This document shows, one piece after another, positions 50,036 through 62,100 of a stretch of 64,000 nucleotides of DNA; within the stretch, counting starts at the first letter, position 1; every line of letters begins with the position of its first letter. The stretch is from Phaffia rhodozyma (lineage: Eukaryota > Basidiomycota > Tremellomycetes > Cystofilobasidiales > Mrakiaceae), in the NCBI GenBank assembly GCA_014706385.1, contig JACGZH010000004.1, forward strand, positions 868,001 through 932,000. Reading direction: 5' to 3'. The notes under the pieces are model-generated. The model was not told the origin of the DNA. It made no database searches and saw only the letters and a list, made by a program, of their open reading frames with translations. A program made the position numbers and the translations under genes.

Positions 50036-53000
50036 TCAATTTTCATCAGCCACCCACGTTGGAGGTGTTCCGTTATCATTATCCGGGCTCGAGCCAGCCA
50101 CCAAGGCCATACTGCCTCTTCTAGACAGAGAGTCCCATCCGTTTGCGTTCAGAGCCTTTGTAGGCGGAGCCATCATCGTCGACTGAGCAGTATCAGGCTT
50201 GGTCGTCCGTTGGCACTGCTCCCAGAGCGCTAGAAATTCTAACTGTTGCTCTGTCGAAGGAGGATCCGGGTTGATTGATGCATATCCACCTGGTTTTGTT
50301 TCTGAAGGGTAGCTCGAGGTCGTCGACGTAGCAGGGGAAGTCCCACTATCTGATAGGATTTCAGATATTGAAAGTAGTGGGTTTGAATCAAATTTACCAT
50401 TTGAAGCTCTGTTGATCTCCCCAGTAGGAGATGGCCCCCAGATGGACTGAGGCTTGGCCAGAGATGAGCCACCTTCCTTGTTGATGTTTGCCTCTTCTTC
50501 CTCGCATGAGCTTGGAGATTCGGCAAAGAGTGATTGGAGCGCCTCAACATCCGCCAGACTGTGCTCAGTGTCATAAGATGTTGCCGAAGCGGGTGTACTG
50601 GCCGGACCAGATTCATCCAAGATCGCGAACAAAGATTCGTGAAGGTCAAGGTCCGGATGATGATGCCGTCTGCCAGGATCTGGAGAGGAGAATAAGCCAG
50701 CAGGGATGACGGGAGGAGACGACGGAGGGAGAGATGAGAAATCGAATGGAGGGGGCATAGGTGAAGAAGAGGCGATCGGATGTGACGATCTCGGCTCATG
50801 AATTCCGTTCCTCCTTGGGGTCGACAACCGAGCTTTCTTAGGAGTCGGAGAATGGAGTTGATCCCTCTCTTCAGGCTCTTCATCCCCAAATTCGAAAAAG
50901 CTCGAAAAGTCTGAATGAAGCCACTCTGCGTCTGTCATAGCTATATCACTTTGTACAGCGGAGCTCAACATGGCAGACAACCCGTCCGCTTCGTCTAGCT
51001 CTCTATCAGTCAATCTTTCTGTTCCAGCGGCAGAAGTGCCCAAGAATGATGGGCCTAGCCCCAGTTCAAGATAGTTGTCAGCTGTGATTGTGATATCTGG
51101 GTTTGGTGTTGGTGTGGGAGCAGCAGCCGAAGGCGTATCAGCCTCTTTACCGTCATCAGAAAGAGGCTTGTTTAGCCTTCGGAGCTCGCTTCCCCCTCCT
51201 CCGGAAAGCATCTTCTTTAGTGCCGTTCGAGGACTTTCATATGCTTGTTGGTTCATACTTCTTTTTACCGGTCGGACAGGAGAAGTCAGTGGCAGAGTTT
51301 TCATATCTCTTCCTGTTGTCGGATTATGATATGGCGAGCTAGGCGAAAACCGCGTGTTCGAAGAACGTTGTGTGCTCGGATCGACGTGGTTACCATGAGA
51401 AAACCTAGACTGGAACGACATGTTTCCTCGAATTGGAGAAGTGTTGTGCATGTAGGTTGTCGAGGGTCGAGATGAGGGACGAACGCCGAGCGGGTTCTCG
51501 GGGGAAGACTCCATATGTGCGCTCAAATCACCCCACAACTCCTTCGGCCTCTTCACTTTGTGTCGATTGTAGTATACACCACAGGCTGGTTGTTATCAAT
51601 TTACCAAAAAAAAGAAAAAAAAAAGAGAAAAGATGATATGAATACACGTTGTTATTTAGAACATCAAGCATAGGAGAGGAGGGAATCAGGTTGACTTACC
51701 ATCACAAACTTTGCCACATCCCTCCTTCTTTCTCCAGCCGGCGCTCGTGAGACTCCCGCAGTTCTCACATCCTTCTTTTTCTGGTCTCTTCCCACTTGAC
51801 ATCCCTCCCGAAGGTTTCCGTCCTCTCACTGGTCCAGCTTGGAGTGCGTCTTCCATAGAGCTCGGTCGATCACCTGTTGACTTTCTCTTCACACCGGCTA
51901 CGGTGGCTCCTCCAGATGACGAGTTAACTCTATGGATGCCGCCTCCGAACGAAGTAAGGATGGCTTCTTTTCGACGAGCAGTGCCTGAGATGGTTCTACC
52001 CAGCTTGGTTGACCCTGCTTCACCCAGCCCTGCCAACGGGCTGTCAGCATCTTCAATCTCTCCTCCGTCAGTCTTGTTCGCTTCCGCTGCGCGTGCTGCG
52101 TTCAATAAACTTTTCAATATCCCCGCGGTCTCTTTGTCGTCCGTTACCTTCGCGTCTTTATTGATCAGGTTGAGAAGGTCGACTAGCTGAGGGGTAAATG
52201 CCGTGAAGTTTTCGGTAGCTGCTTGTAGAAGATCTGGTGGAGACGTCATCAAGTTGGATATTGAGGTGAGTTTCGTTGTTGTATGCACAGAGTTTGAACT
52301 TGACGATCGATTGGGATCATGATGACGTTTGGGCGATATTTGGTGTGAAGACTGGCACGATGCATTTGGTTGAGGAAGTGATAGTGCCGATGAAATTTTA
52401 GTGGGCTGAGCGTTCGTTCTGGTCGACATTGACGCCGAAGAAATAGATTGAGATCTTCTATTACTTTTCCCACTGATGATGGTTGCCATCGAAGAAGAAG
52501 GACCGTCGGACAAGCCGGAAGTTGATGATTCCGGGTGTCTCTTCGAAGTAGATGCTGCAGACTTTGATTTATTTGTCGCGCCCGGTGGTCGACCCCGACC
52601 GCGCTTGACCGGTTCCAGTGGAATCGTCTCAGCTAAATGTTCTGGCGTGTTGTCCGTCCTGAATAATTCCTGGTGCTTCGATTTCTGAGAAGATATAGAC
52701 TTGGCCGAGTGTGTCGTTTGGACTGGTAGTTTCAAGCCAGGAGAATGCGCTCTTTTAGTCGTCCTTGACGACGGTGGCGCCTGGAAAGGGTCGAATGTTG
52801 ATCCACTCAATGGTGTGGAAGATGGTATTCTTCTCGGACTAGAATGAATGGAAGTGTTACTGGGGAGTAGTGGTTGTTTGAATGAGGACGTGGATGAAGA
52901 AGACGAAGAAGGGGTAGCGGCAGATTGACTGATTATTTTTCGGGAATGAGACGGTCCAGAATTTAAAACGGGGGAGTTTAACGATGAACGAGTCAATGTT

Positions 53001-53972
53001 GGTGACGTCGAACTGGAAGAAGCCGGCGTTGAAATAGATTGCGCTGGTAGTGGAAGCCCACGTTGCAAGAAAGAGAGATGAGATAGATGCTGAGCGTGGG
53101 ATACTGGCTTTGTCTAATGAAGCCCACAAAAGTCATGAAGTGCAAAGGTACATTGAGCTTCCGCTATCGTAGGGTTCCTCCAAGGGAAGTATGGTAGAGA
53201 TATATGAACAACGCACCACAACGAGCCTCAGCCGGATTTCTAACCACTCTTCAACATCACTCTCGTCCTGATCATCTTCCTCACCTTCAATTTCATCTCT
53301 TCTTAGTATTCCCATCACTAGGCTTTCACACTCCTTGGACGCGTCATCCAGTGCCCAACCGAGCAGTCCGCTCTGAACCTCTACGGGTTTCGCTGGGGAG
53401 GTCGATGACTTCGGATTATACATGGATTCTCTATATGTTTGTTTTGGGTTAGTGAGATGAAGAGAGTAATCTGTGTGAGGAGTTGGAAGGAGTGAAGGGC
53501 TACACGTGGGAGAAAGACGCATGAGAGCAATCAGAAGATTGGAAGACGTGCAAGCAGAAATAACATGGCATTGGTTAGTTGCAAGACCTTCACTAGACAT
53601 CCAAGACCGTCTGATTCACCGTCTAATACGATCGAAATCAAGGAATACAGTCAGATCAGAAAGGAGAAAGATAGAGTACCTTGAAGCAACTACGGTTCTG
53701 ACAACCTCGCCCAGCGAACAACTCGCCCACCGGTCTGCCGCCCCTCGCATCTGAGGGTGTATCTTGATGCGGGTAGGTAATCGGGATCGAGCAAATGTTG
53801 TCGTTGTCGACGGTGGAACGGTATACAGTACATGGACTGTTTCCAATTCCATCATTCCAAAGACGTTCAAACACATCTCTTCTCGATCAGAATGACACAA
53901 TGGACAAGAGAAAAGAGAATTCCATGAGAGACTGACCGTGAACCGACCGAGGCGCGTTAGATGTTGAAGCAC
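50036..53972 (-). CDS. GATA-type zinc-finger nuclear protein, large, possibly Ams2-like
   Basis: The ATG at 53970-53972 opens MSASTSNAPRSVH. The next exon (about 53880-53690) in its likeliest frame reads KIHPQMRGAADRWASCSLGE and VVRTVVASR. A following exon has VQSGLLGWALDDASKECESL and an acidic GEEDDQDESDVEEWLEIRLR. A long exon (about 53068-51705) is Ser/Thr-rich with an AT-hook-like KRGRGRPPG. The zinc finger is CENCGSLTSAGWRKKEGCGK-VCDACGVYYNRH, joined across the intron at about 51697-51591: a C-x2-C-x17-C-x2-C GATA finger followed by a basic RHKVKRPKE. The last exon (about 500 codons, stop at 50036) is disordered. The N-terminal layout recalls fungal GATA proteins like S. pombe Ams2, which controls histone genes; that link is inference. 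Three ACGCGT boxes lie upstream. Confidence 0.75.
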
Positions 53973-54194
53973 TCATTTTGATAGGAGACCGGATTGATGA
54001 TTGGATCCCTCCAAGCTCTATCTGACAAAGGTCTGGTATGTGAGATGGATAGAAGCCTGTCCTGAAAAGAAACACGAAGAGTGTGGCGGACACAGATAGT
54101 ACTCGCGAGGAAACGAGGAGTGGTGGATATGATGTGTTCGCGAAGAGTTAGCAGAGACAAGGAAGAAGGAATGAACAATCGGAATGAGCAAGAG

Positions 54195-54233
54195 ACGCGT
54201 CGCTTGTTTTAGACGCGTCTTCACATGACGCGT
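54195..54233. promoter_or_regulatory. triple ACGCGT (MCB) cluster upstream of the GATA gene
   Basis: ACGCGT occurs at 54195-54200, 54213-54218 and 54228-54233, two of them as GACGCGTC. It is about 220-260 bp upstream of the GATA start codon at 53972, in the 555-bp spacer before the CBP3 3' end. Spacing of 15-18 bp is like clustered MBF sites of yeast G1/S genes. Confidence 0.6.
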
Positions 54234-54527
54234 CATCAAACAAAGCTGTTGGATGATCGGACAAGTATCGTCATCTAAGCGACCTCGCGTTCTTTACAGA
54301 CTCGTTGCGTTGTGAGTAGACTAGTCGAATGTAAAGCTCAGATACGTAAAGACCGGTTATTACTATTGTCGTTTTTTAACGAGATCATTGTATGAGCCAT
54401 CACCTCCCTCTTTTCTGCCATTCGAACGAGCCAAAAGAGGTGTACAAATATGTTCTCATCAAGCCAATCGAACGAGAAACAAAACGAATATATAGAAGGA
54501 TTTCTCGTTTACATCTTGTTTTGCCAT

Positions 54528-55798
54528 TTACCACTGTCTGGTTGGCAACCAGTCTTGGCCCTTCTCTTTGATCACCTTGTCCGCTTCTTCCCTCATGATG
54601 TCCTCCCATATCTTGGCATCAGCAGCTCTGACGGGCCCAACGTTGCCAACAAACCCATCGAGAATCATGTTGTCTGGTATGCTCTCCAGCCTGGTGACCT
54701 CTCTTCTGATGAACCCAACGATCTCGCTGATCTCATCGACCATGCTTAGCGGATCCCATTCGGCTGGGAGCTCGTTCATCATTGGTGGCGATTCAATCGT
54801 GGTAGGCACTGGACCAATTCTACCTTCACCTCCAATTTTTGGCACAACGTCCTGCTCCCTGATCACTCCACCCATTCCATCTGGTCGACCGATCTTGAAA
54901 GACTTGACCTGTCGTTTCGAGGCATCTCCCTGGGGTATTTTGATACCATACGTGCCCTGCTCGATCCCTCGACCGGCGAATACGTTCCGCCAAACGTACC
55001 CGGCCAGCTCATGATCGGTTCCGCAGATTCCCACGTCGAACGAAAACTGGGTGCCGACCCACTGCTCACCGAGATCTCGAATATACTTTTTGATCAAACT
55101 CTCCGGAGTTCGTGGACCAAGCGTCCGTCGCATACGAGTGTCAAGAAGAGAGAAAAAGTGAGCGAGAATCTCTTTCTGATAGGATTCGGCCGCAGCTGCC
55201 GGAAGAGATCGGATTCGGACCATGTGAATTCTAGGGTGTTGGAGAATAATCAGCGACACGACTATGATATGGAACTTTTGATTGATTCACTAACAAGATG
55301 ATGAGAGACTGAGTCTGGAAATATGACTGGAAAGTGGGAGGCAGCTTGCACTCTGTAAAACCAGCGAAAAAAGGAAAAGACTTGTTAGACCTAATCATTC
55401 CGTTGAGAGATCAATTCAGCACGCAAGTATTTGCACAAGATCGTCGTACCTTCCCAGAAAAAGTCTTCGTTTCTCTCCAGGCCGTCACAGGCTTGACCAA
55501 GAATATACCTCGTTCCGTCGATAGCTTTGCTCGTTGAGTTGCTTCCAGCAACTTTGACAAACGCCGACAAGAATTTCATCACAAGTGGGTGGTATTTGAT
55601 GCCCGAGGGAGGTGGCAGACCAGGAAGAGAATTTGGTCTAACACCTATATAAAGAGAAGGATCGATCCTCCTCGAGGAAGGTGAATCGGAAAGCATGTAG
55701 GGCGTAATAGAAAATGGGCGTAACACATGTGTTGGAGAGGAAAGTCGGGCTAGAGGAGCCGATCGGAGCAACCTAGCCAGGTGAGTTGGAGAAAACAT
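54528..55798 (-). CDS. CBP3: ubiquinol-cytochrome c chaperone CBP3, mitochondrial
   Basis: Cbp3 binds the mitochondrial ribosome exit with Cbp6 and helps newly made cytochrome b mature into complex III. The ATG at 55796-55798 starts MFSPTHLARLLRSAPLARLS, an Arg/Leu-rich presequence. SGIKYHPLVMKFLSAFVKVA and CDGLERNEDFFWE follow. After introns comes the chaperone domain: LPPTFQSYFQ, VRIRSLPAAAAESYQKEILA, HFFSLLDTRMRRTLG, YIRDLGEQWVGTQFSFDVGI, GTDHELAGYVWRNVFAGRG, then MVDEISEIVGFIRREVTRLE. The stop is at 54528-54530. The domain spans the usual Ubiq_cyt_C_chap extent, and a Gly/Pro-rich insert near the C-terminus (GGVIREQDVVPKIGGEGRI) is extra. Start codon to the next divergent gene is about 330 bp. 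Confidence 0.9.
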
Positions 55799-56126
55799 GT
55801 CCAAAGTGTGACGATCGAATACTTGTAGACGTTGTAACTACGGGAACCCAAAAGAGCCAAACGGATCGATCTGAAGGATGACGGTGTATAGATCTAGTGA
55901 AGCCTACTATGAGATCGACGGGGTCAAAAACAGACAATTCACAACGATCAAAGGTTCAGTAAGAGACAGATAACACATAATCACCACCGGTACTATTTCT
56001 TAAACTTACAAGGTAGACAAAAGTGCGATCAAACGATAAGGATAGACTGAAGTGTATGTGGTCGAAGAGAAAGAGTTGAGGAGAAATCGATTGGCTAGAT
56101 TAACTTGGAAAGAAGGCTGTACGAAT

Positions 56127-57586
56127 ATGAGCGCACGTGAAGCATTCAATTATCTTCCAAGGCTGTGTTCGGTCTGTTCCCGCCTTCAGTTCGCTCCTTT
56201 CACTGTCCGACGGTCCGTTCGACCGGCTTTAACCTCGATCAACCAGTTCTCTGCTCTTCGGATGTCTTTCACTACTACAACACCTCTATCTATCACGCCG
56301 ACACGCACATCAAACCCGCAACAGACAGCGACTCAGTCTTCCTCTGATGGCTCAAACGTAAGCTCAAACTTCAACTCTTGCCTTTTCTAAGATGAGGTCC
56401 GCAGTCTTTTAAAAGCCATGCGTCGGGTAGTGTTCACGGGAATTAATATGGTTCTTATGAATTGACATGCCTAAACTAGACTCCTAGTGTCTACTTGATT
56501 TGTTTTGTGGTGATCGTGAGTATATCTTCTCGGCGATCTTACGTCTATGTTGTTGGAAAGAGTTAGTAAGGATAAGGACAGAAAGCTTAGCCGCATAGAG
56601 TCATCTTTGTCTTTTTTGATAATTACTGTTAGATCTGTGTTCTACTTTCGATCGTAGGTGCAATTCTTCTTTTCTCATTCGTTCTAATCTTTGAGGTTGA
56701 TAAATGAAATCTTTGTACCACAGTCCCTATTTGTCGCCATCCGCGCCGTCCTCATCCGTAGGCGCATCCACGCGGCGTGGGCCGCATCAGGATTTGCAGA
56801 AGACTTCTTCGACAATCATCCATCGTTCCCAACGTCCATCACTGGACTAGGCCGGATGGGCACACTGTCTGGAAGAGCAGAATGGAACCTCGCGTCACCC
56901 CAGCAGGGCCGAAGTAGACGCAGTGGGAAGAGTAAGAAGCTGGGGAAGAAGCCAGAGATTTGGGAGATTGCAATGGACGATAAGGATAGCTTGACTTGGG
57001 ACGAGCCGGTGTTCGGAGTTGACGAAGGGAAAGGAAAGAGCAAGAGACACGAATGGGATGGTCTAAGAGGTAGAGTTGCTTGGACAAACATCAATGTGAG
57101 TTATGTTTTAACGATTGGAATCTTTGAATGTTTATAGAGTCGCGTTGCTGACGTGTTTTATTTGTAAACTTCTTCTACCAGCCAATATCGCTCATCCATG
57201 TTCCACCATCCGTTAATATCACCAATGACGACATTACCCAGAGTTTCATGACCAACCCACCATACGCTTCTGGATCAATACCAAAAGTCTCTCAAGATCT
57301 TCGACTCAACTCGTTATCACCATCAAGACCGGGGGCTTCCGTCCCGTATCCTGCTCCACTTCCTAATGTGTCTGGGTCAGATCCCTCCGTACAGACGTTA
57401 GAATATCTCCTTCCTGGTCAGAGTCAAGTCGATATCTCTGTGATCATCGCGTTACCTGTCGACCCGGTCGAAGCAGAGAGGAAAAGGGGAAAGAGACAGG
57501 CAGATCTACTGTACAATGGAGGAGAGGATGAAGGAGAAGATCTACCGGAGGTTTGGCTAGGTACAGAGAGGGTCTTGATTCGATAG
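56127..57586 (+). CDS. unknown single-pass membrane protein
   Basis: No family recognised. ATG at 56127 (MSAREAFNYLPRLCSV) or at 56262 (MSFTTTTPLS) are both possible; the second gives a Thr/Ser-rich N-terminus directly before the membrane segment. Two tiny exons assemble the helix: TPSVYLICFVVIV (about 56481-56519, ending before GTATAT) and SAILLFSFVLIFE (about 56659-56697). The next exon begins SLFVAIRAVLIRRRIHAAWA, a positively charged stretch just after the helix, so the C-terminus is probably cytosolic. The rest is a soluble region with a conserved-looking HPSFPTSITGLGRMGTLSGR and EIWEIAMDD, then Pro/Ser-rich sequence and VDISVIIALPVD near the end. Stop at 57584-57586. Small orphan-type membrane proteins of this layout are common in basidiomycetes. 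If the upstream ATG is used, the Arg-rich leader could direct it to mitochondria. Confidence 0.6.
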
Positions 57587-59124
57587 ACATGCATGTTGTT
57601 GATTAACAGAAGCGGGATTTGGTCGAACGAACTGTCATCAAATAAAGACTTGCGTCGTTCACACAGCTCAAGACCTCCACTTTTTGTATGCGTACTCGAT
57701 GTTCTCCACAGCGACTCGTCTAGCCCGCTGGTTATGAGAGCGCGAGCGGTCGCACGAACAAGAACGTATAATCATATCTGTATCCACGTCAAGAGCCAAT
57801 TGACCAACCAGACGTGTCCGCGACACGTGACCTTATCGTATGAGCCTGACGCGTAGTCTCAGGGCAGGAGCTAAGACGTACACTTGCGGGGGCTCCTGCA
57901 GTTTGCGCTTAATTCCGCATCTTTGGAGCAGTAACGGCCACAACCTCAAGCCTTTGTCGGAACTTGTGCATAACTAACCGTTTGAGGAAACCTTCTACTT
58001 CATATGGCTACTAATATCACCTTTGTTGACCGTATAGATCGGTTCTGATGAGAGCTCGACATGTGTGCAGGTCTGACAGTGCGGATAAGCCCGACTAACT
58101 TTTGTTCAGCCACCTTTATGCCTCACTTCTAATGCCTCTGCTCGGAATTCTTCTCCTTTTTCCGCTGCTCTCTCTTTGACTCCACTCTGATACCTTCAGT
58201 CCTGCAGTGCCTTCGGCATCTTTGCAAATCATTCCTCTCTGCTGCTCCTCTTTCGGTCATGGAAAAGCTTGGAGAACAAATGAGTTGCCTCATCCTCAGC
58301 CGGATGAATCATGATCCCTCTTTTTTCTGATCCTCTTCTTCTTCCTCTTGTTCTTTCCTCGTTCTTGGCCATCGTGGCAAGAAGAACAGAAACTGAAGCA
58401 AATCATCTGAGCTAATCATTCGCAACGAGTTCTATCTATATCAACTGCATGGAGCTACGAGATTTCACATCTTATCCTGTTGCCTAGGAAGACAAAGAGG
58501 ACTAAAATAAGATGAAACAACATAGCAGACGGTTGCTACATGCCGTCTCAAGGCTATCACCTCTAGCTACCGGGCCCGATCTTGCCCTTTCTTCCTCATC
58601 TCTCCTTGACGCGCCCGGAGAATATCCATGCATCGTTGATGACTGAATGTTTCTCAAAAAAAGGTGACACGGCTGATGTAGGATACTCAGAGCTACGAAA
58701 CCTACTCATGTAATCATCGGCATATTCGATTGAACTATGGGACATGGTCCAACATCGTGGAATACAAACCAAAGTGTATGTCTCCATAGATTGGTCATAT
58801 ACCATAATCTGATTTTGCTTCCCTCTCGCCACAATCCACCTATAACAAGACTCATTGATGAAGTTCTCGACGCCTTCGTCTTTGACACCTGAGCGCCCGT
58901 TTACAATTCTTATCCCATCTAATATCCTTATTGCTCCTCCACATTCCGTTTATTTGGTTCAACCTAGCCTGTCCCGTTCGATCCATTCATCCGTTTGTGC
59001 GATCAACCACGCACAACTACCGTGGATAGGCGCTGGTTTCGGAAGTTTAGGAATTTGCCTAAAATCTCGAACCGGAGCTTTTGCAAACCAAGAGAACCGC
59101 CGGTTCTGATTGATACAGGGTGGG
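57587..59124. other. long intergenic region upstream of the Zn2Cys6 gene
   Basis: About 1.5 kb. A C/T-rich block (about 58110-58380) resembles a promoter or leader. An ATG frame at 58858-59109 (MKFSTPSSLTPERP) stops just before the chosen gene start and could be an upstream ORF or an unspliced first exon. GATAAG occurs near 58084. No RNA gene or repeat recognised. Confidence 0.4.
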
Positions 59125-62100
59125 ATGTGTCCGTCGTTCAGAGAGCCGCCTGTGTCGTCTGTTAGGTCTTCAGAGGGAGACGACATTCGGAGCGTCAGAT
59201 TATCGTCGGTACCTCCGCTGACTCGATCGACATCTCCACCGGATCAGTCATCGCCGACTTATGTCGGTCAAGACCAACAGCTCCTTGCCGAGGAAGTTTC
59301 CTCGAGCGTTGTCACCCCTGTTCAATCAGCCGTTAGTCGTCCATCATACGGGCGGATGAGTCTGAAATTCCTTACCCAGACTCAGAGTCAACCTCTTGAC
59401 TCTGACCTGCTTTCAAACCAACCGCTTCCTATATATGGTCAGGCTGATCCTCAAAGCCAATCGCCCTCTCTACCGCAGTCCCAGGAAGAATCCAATTTTT
59501 TTCAACACTCCTTCCGACCTTCAGTTCATCAGTCAAGCTCGGTCTCGTCCGCTAAAGTCAGCGGAAAGGATCTCAAGGATCCCGTTCGAAACATCGCTCA
59601 AGATGACCTTGATAAATTGCCTCGAGGAGGCCCGAGCTCTTCTGGAATTCAGTACACCAACGAGTATGGAGACGAGGACGACGACAAGGAAGAGACGTCT
59701 TCAAAGAAAAGGAGACGGGTAGAGACAGCCTGCAATGGCTGTAGGAAAAGAAGGAGCAAATGCGGTGGCGGCTTGCCATGTAATTCTTGCTTCACGAACA
59801 ACACTGAATGCGTTTATGTATGTATTTATCTTTCTATTCATCTGGATAATCCCTCTCTATTCTTCGATAGAAGGTGGTGGTTATGCCCAAAGAAGGGCGA
59901 TGGAGATATCGCCGACTCATGTCTTGATCTCTGACTAGTATGGAATCAATCTTTGCTTTTTTTTTAGCCTCCTCCTGCAAAAAAGTTGACCCTGAAGTAA
60001 GTTTCCTCTCTCGTCAAATGCATAGTTTTGACGTGGGATGACTTTCTCTCCTCGCTCTTCCCTGTCCGGCTAACAGTTCATGTTTTTTTTTACCACCTCT
60101 GATTGCCATTGCTGCGCCATTTCATACGCCATAGACATTTCGAGGAACTCGAGCGAAGAATTGTTGAACTTCAATCATTAAACAACGCATATGAAGGCCG
60201 CACAATCGCCCCTGGTACAGGTGTTTCACCTGCCGAGTCCACTCGTTTTGACACGACTCAATCACAACAGCGGCAGACTGCTTCCTCTCTCTATGAATTC
60301 TATCAATCAGATTTATTTTCTTCGATCTCAGGCGGTCATCCAGATGCGCGCTTGACCCAAGAGAATGGCAGACTATATCCCCAGCCACTTCCTCAACCGG
60401 CTCTTCCTTTCCAATCAGATCTGCCTGTAGGGTTATCACCGGACGGATTCCAAAGGCGACCCAGTCCAGTCAAAGGTCCTTTCTTAGGATTGTCCTCCCA
60501 AGGATCCCTCATGAGCTCCGAAACCACTGTGGCCGGTCTGATGGTAGGAGACTTGTCCAGACAACCAAACGTACGGAGATGGTCTGTCGCCACAGACAAC
60601 GACATAGGAAAAGGAAAAGAGGCTCGAACCAGTATGAACGAAGGTGTAGGCAAGACACACGAGGTGGACATATTTGATGCGAGCGATGCCGTCAACAATA
60701 TGGAAACCGATAATGCGGTTGAGACCTACAAAACAGAAGAAGGCCCGGAAGGAGCCAAGAATGGTTGTGGCGATGTGCCAATCGACGAAAGTGCGCGTAG
60801 GCCTCGGTGGGAAAGGATAGGACGTACGTGATTCATGTCTCGTTCGTGTTGATCCCTCAAGACTGTTGCGAGCAGCTACTCACGTCGAACACTCTCATTG
60901 TAATATTTTCCCTCAACTCTAGAATTTGGCTATAACACAGACGTAGTCGAAGACGCTGCTGCAAAATTACATGGAAATGATCAGAACCGGTCGACAGAGA
61001 TGGTGCCAGATGCGTTTGTAATGCGTGGTCAGTCTATAAACCAGCTTGTTCTACTCGAGATCAGGGCAGGTCGAATTACTGGTCTGTTCAAAGCAACCAC
61101 CAACCTTATCAAAAGCTTACCATCTCTTCTGTTTCTCTATCCCTTTTGTACAGCTATGGAGCCTCCATCATCGGGGAACAAACTTGTTCGTAGGAGCCGT
61201 TTTTGCTTTGCATATACTTGATCTCAGTACTTGAGCGAAATTATCTTTCTTGCGTTCTTTCTCCTTCAGTTCTGTCTTCCACCGCTGGCTGAGGCCGAGG
61301 ACCTTCTAAAATATTACCATGAGAGAAGTTAGTTGGTTTTTCATTGTTCCTCTTTGGCTGATTCCATGCTAACGTCGATTTCCATGTCAACTACTTTCGC
61401 AGTACATTACTTGTTGCCTGTGTTTGACTTTGTCGATCTCCACGATAGGTAAACACACTTCTTCCTCTGAACACCTCTTTATACCTCTGAAACCAAGCTG
61501 ATTCCGACCCAGATATCTGGAAGCTACTTTGTGGCCAAAGTTGAAACCTCGAACAGCGATAGATCTAGTCTTTCAGGCCTCCTTGAACCTCATATTTTCC
61601 ATCGTCGCTGTGTTAAGGTGCTCCAAGGAAGATTTGGAAAAGCTTCCTGTTTATTTCCGAAACAGTCAAAGCATTATGAGTGTCACGCACGGTACATACA
61701 TACTCTTGACTCCACTCTGTCTTGTGCATATTCTTCATCGTTGTCTTGACTCTGAATTTTTTCCAAACCCCGTTTACACAAAACGTCAAACGATAGTACT
61801 CATCATGGCGAATGTCGAAATGATTCGATATCTAGTGTTGTTGTGCTGTGGGTTTTCAACGGTTTTGTCTTGATCATTCTCCAGATAAGCTAGCTGACCG
61901 AGTGATTTGAGTTGTCAATCAGATTACTCGCAAAAGTGAGTAGACCTCCCCTACAAATGTGAGATCACGATGGATATCGCGCTCACCATCCTGCGCCTTG
62001 GTAGTTGTTCAAAAGGACTCTTGGCAGTGAACGCTGTTGGGCTAGCCATATTTATGTCTAGAAATATTCAGCTAGACAAATCCGATGTCAACTCGAAGAT

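Noticed and set aside
51711..52190. A 159-codon + strand frame opposite the GATA gene
   Set aside because: Shadow of the long exon just before the zinc finger; composition follows the sense strand.
54568..55014. A 148-codon + strand frame opposite CBP3
   Set aside because: Antisense shadow of the conserved chaperone domain.
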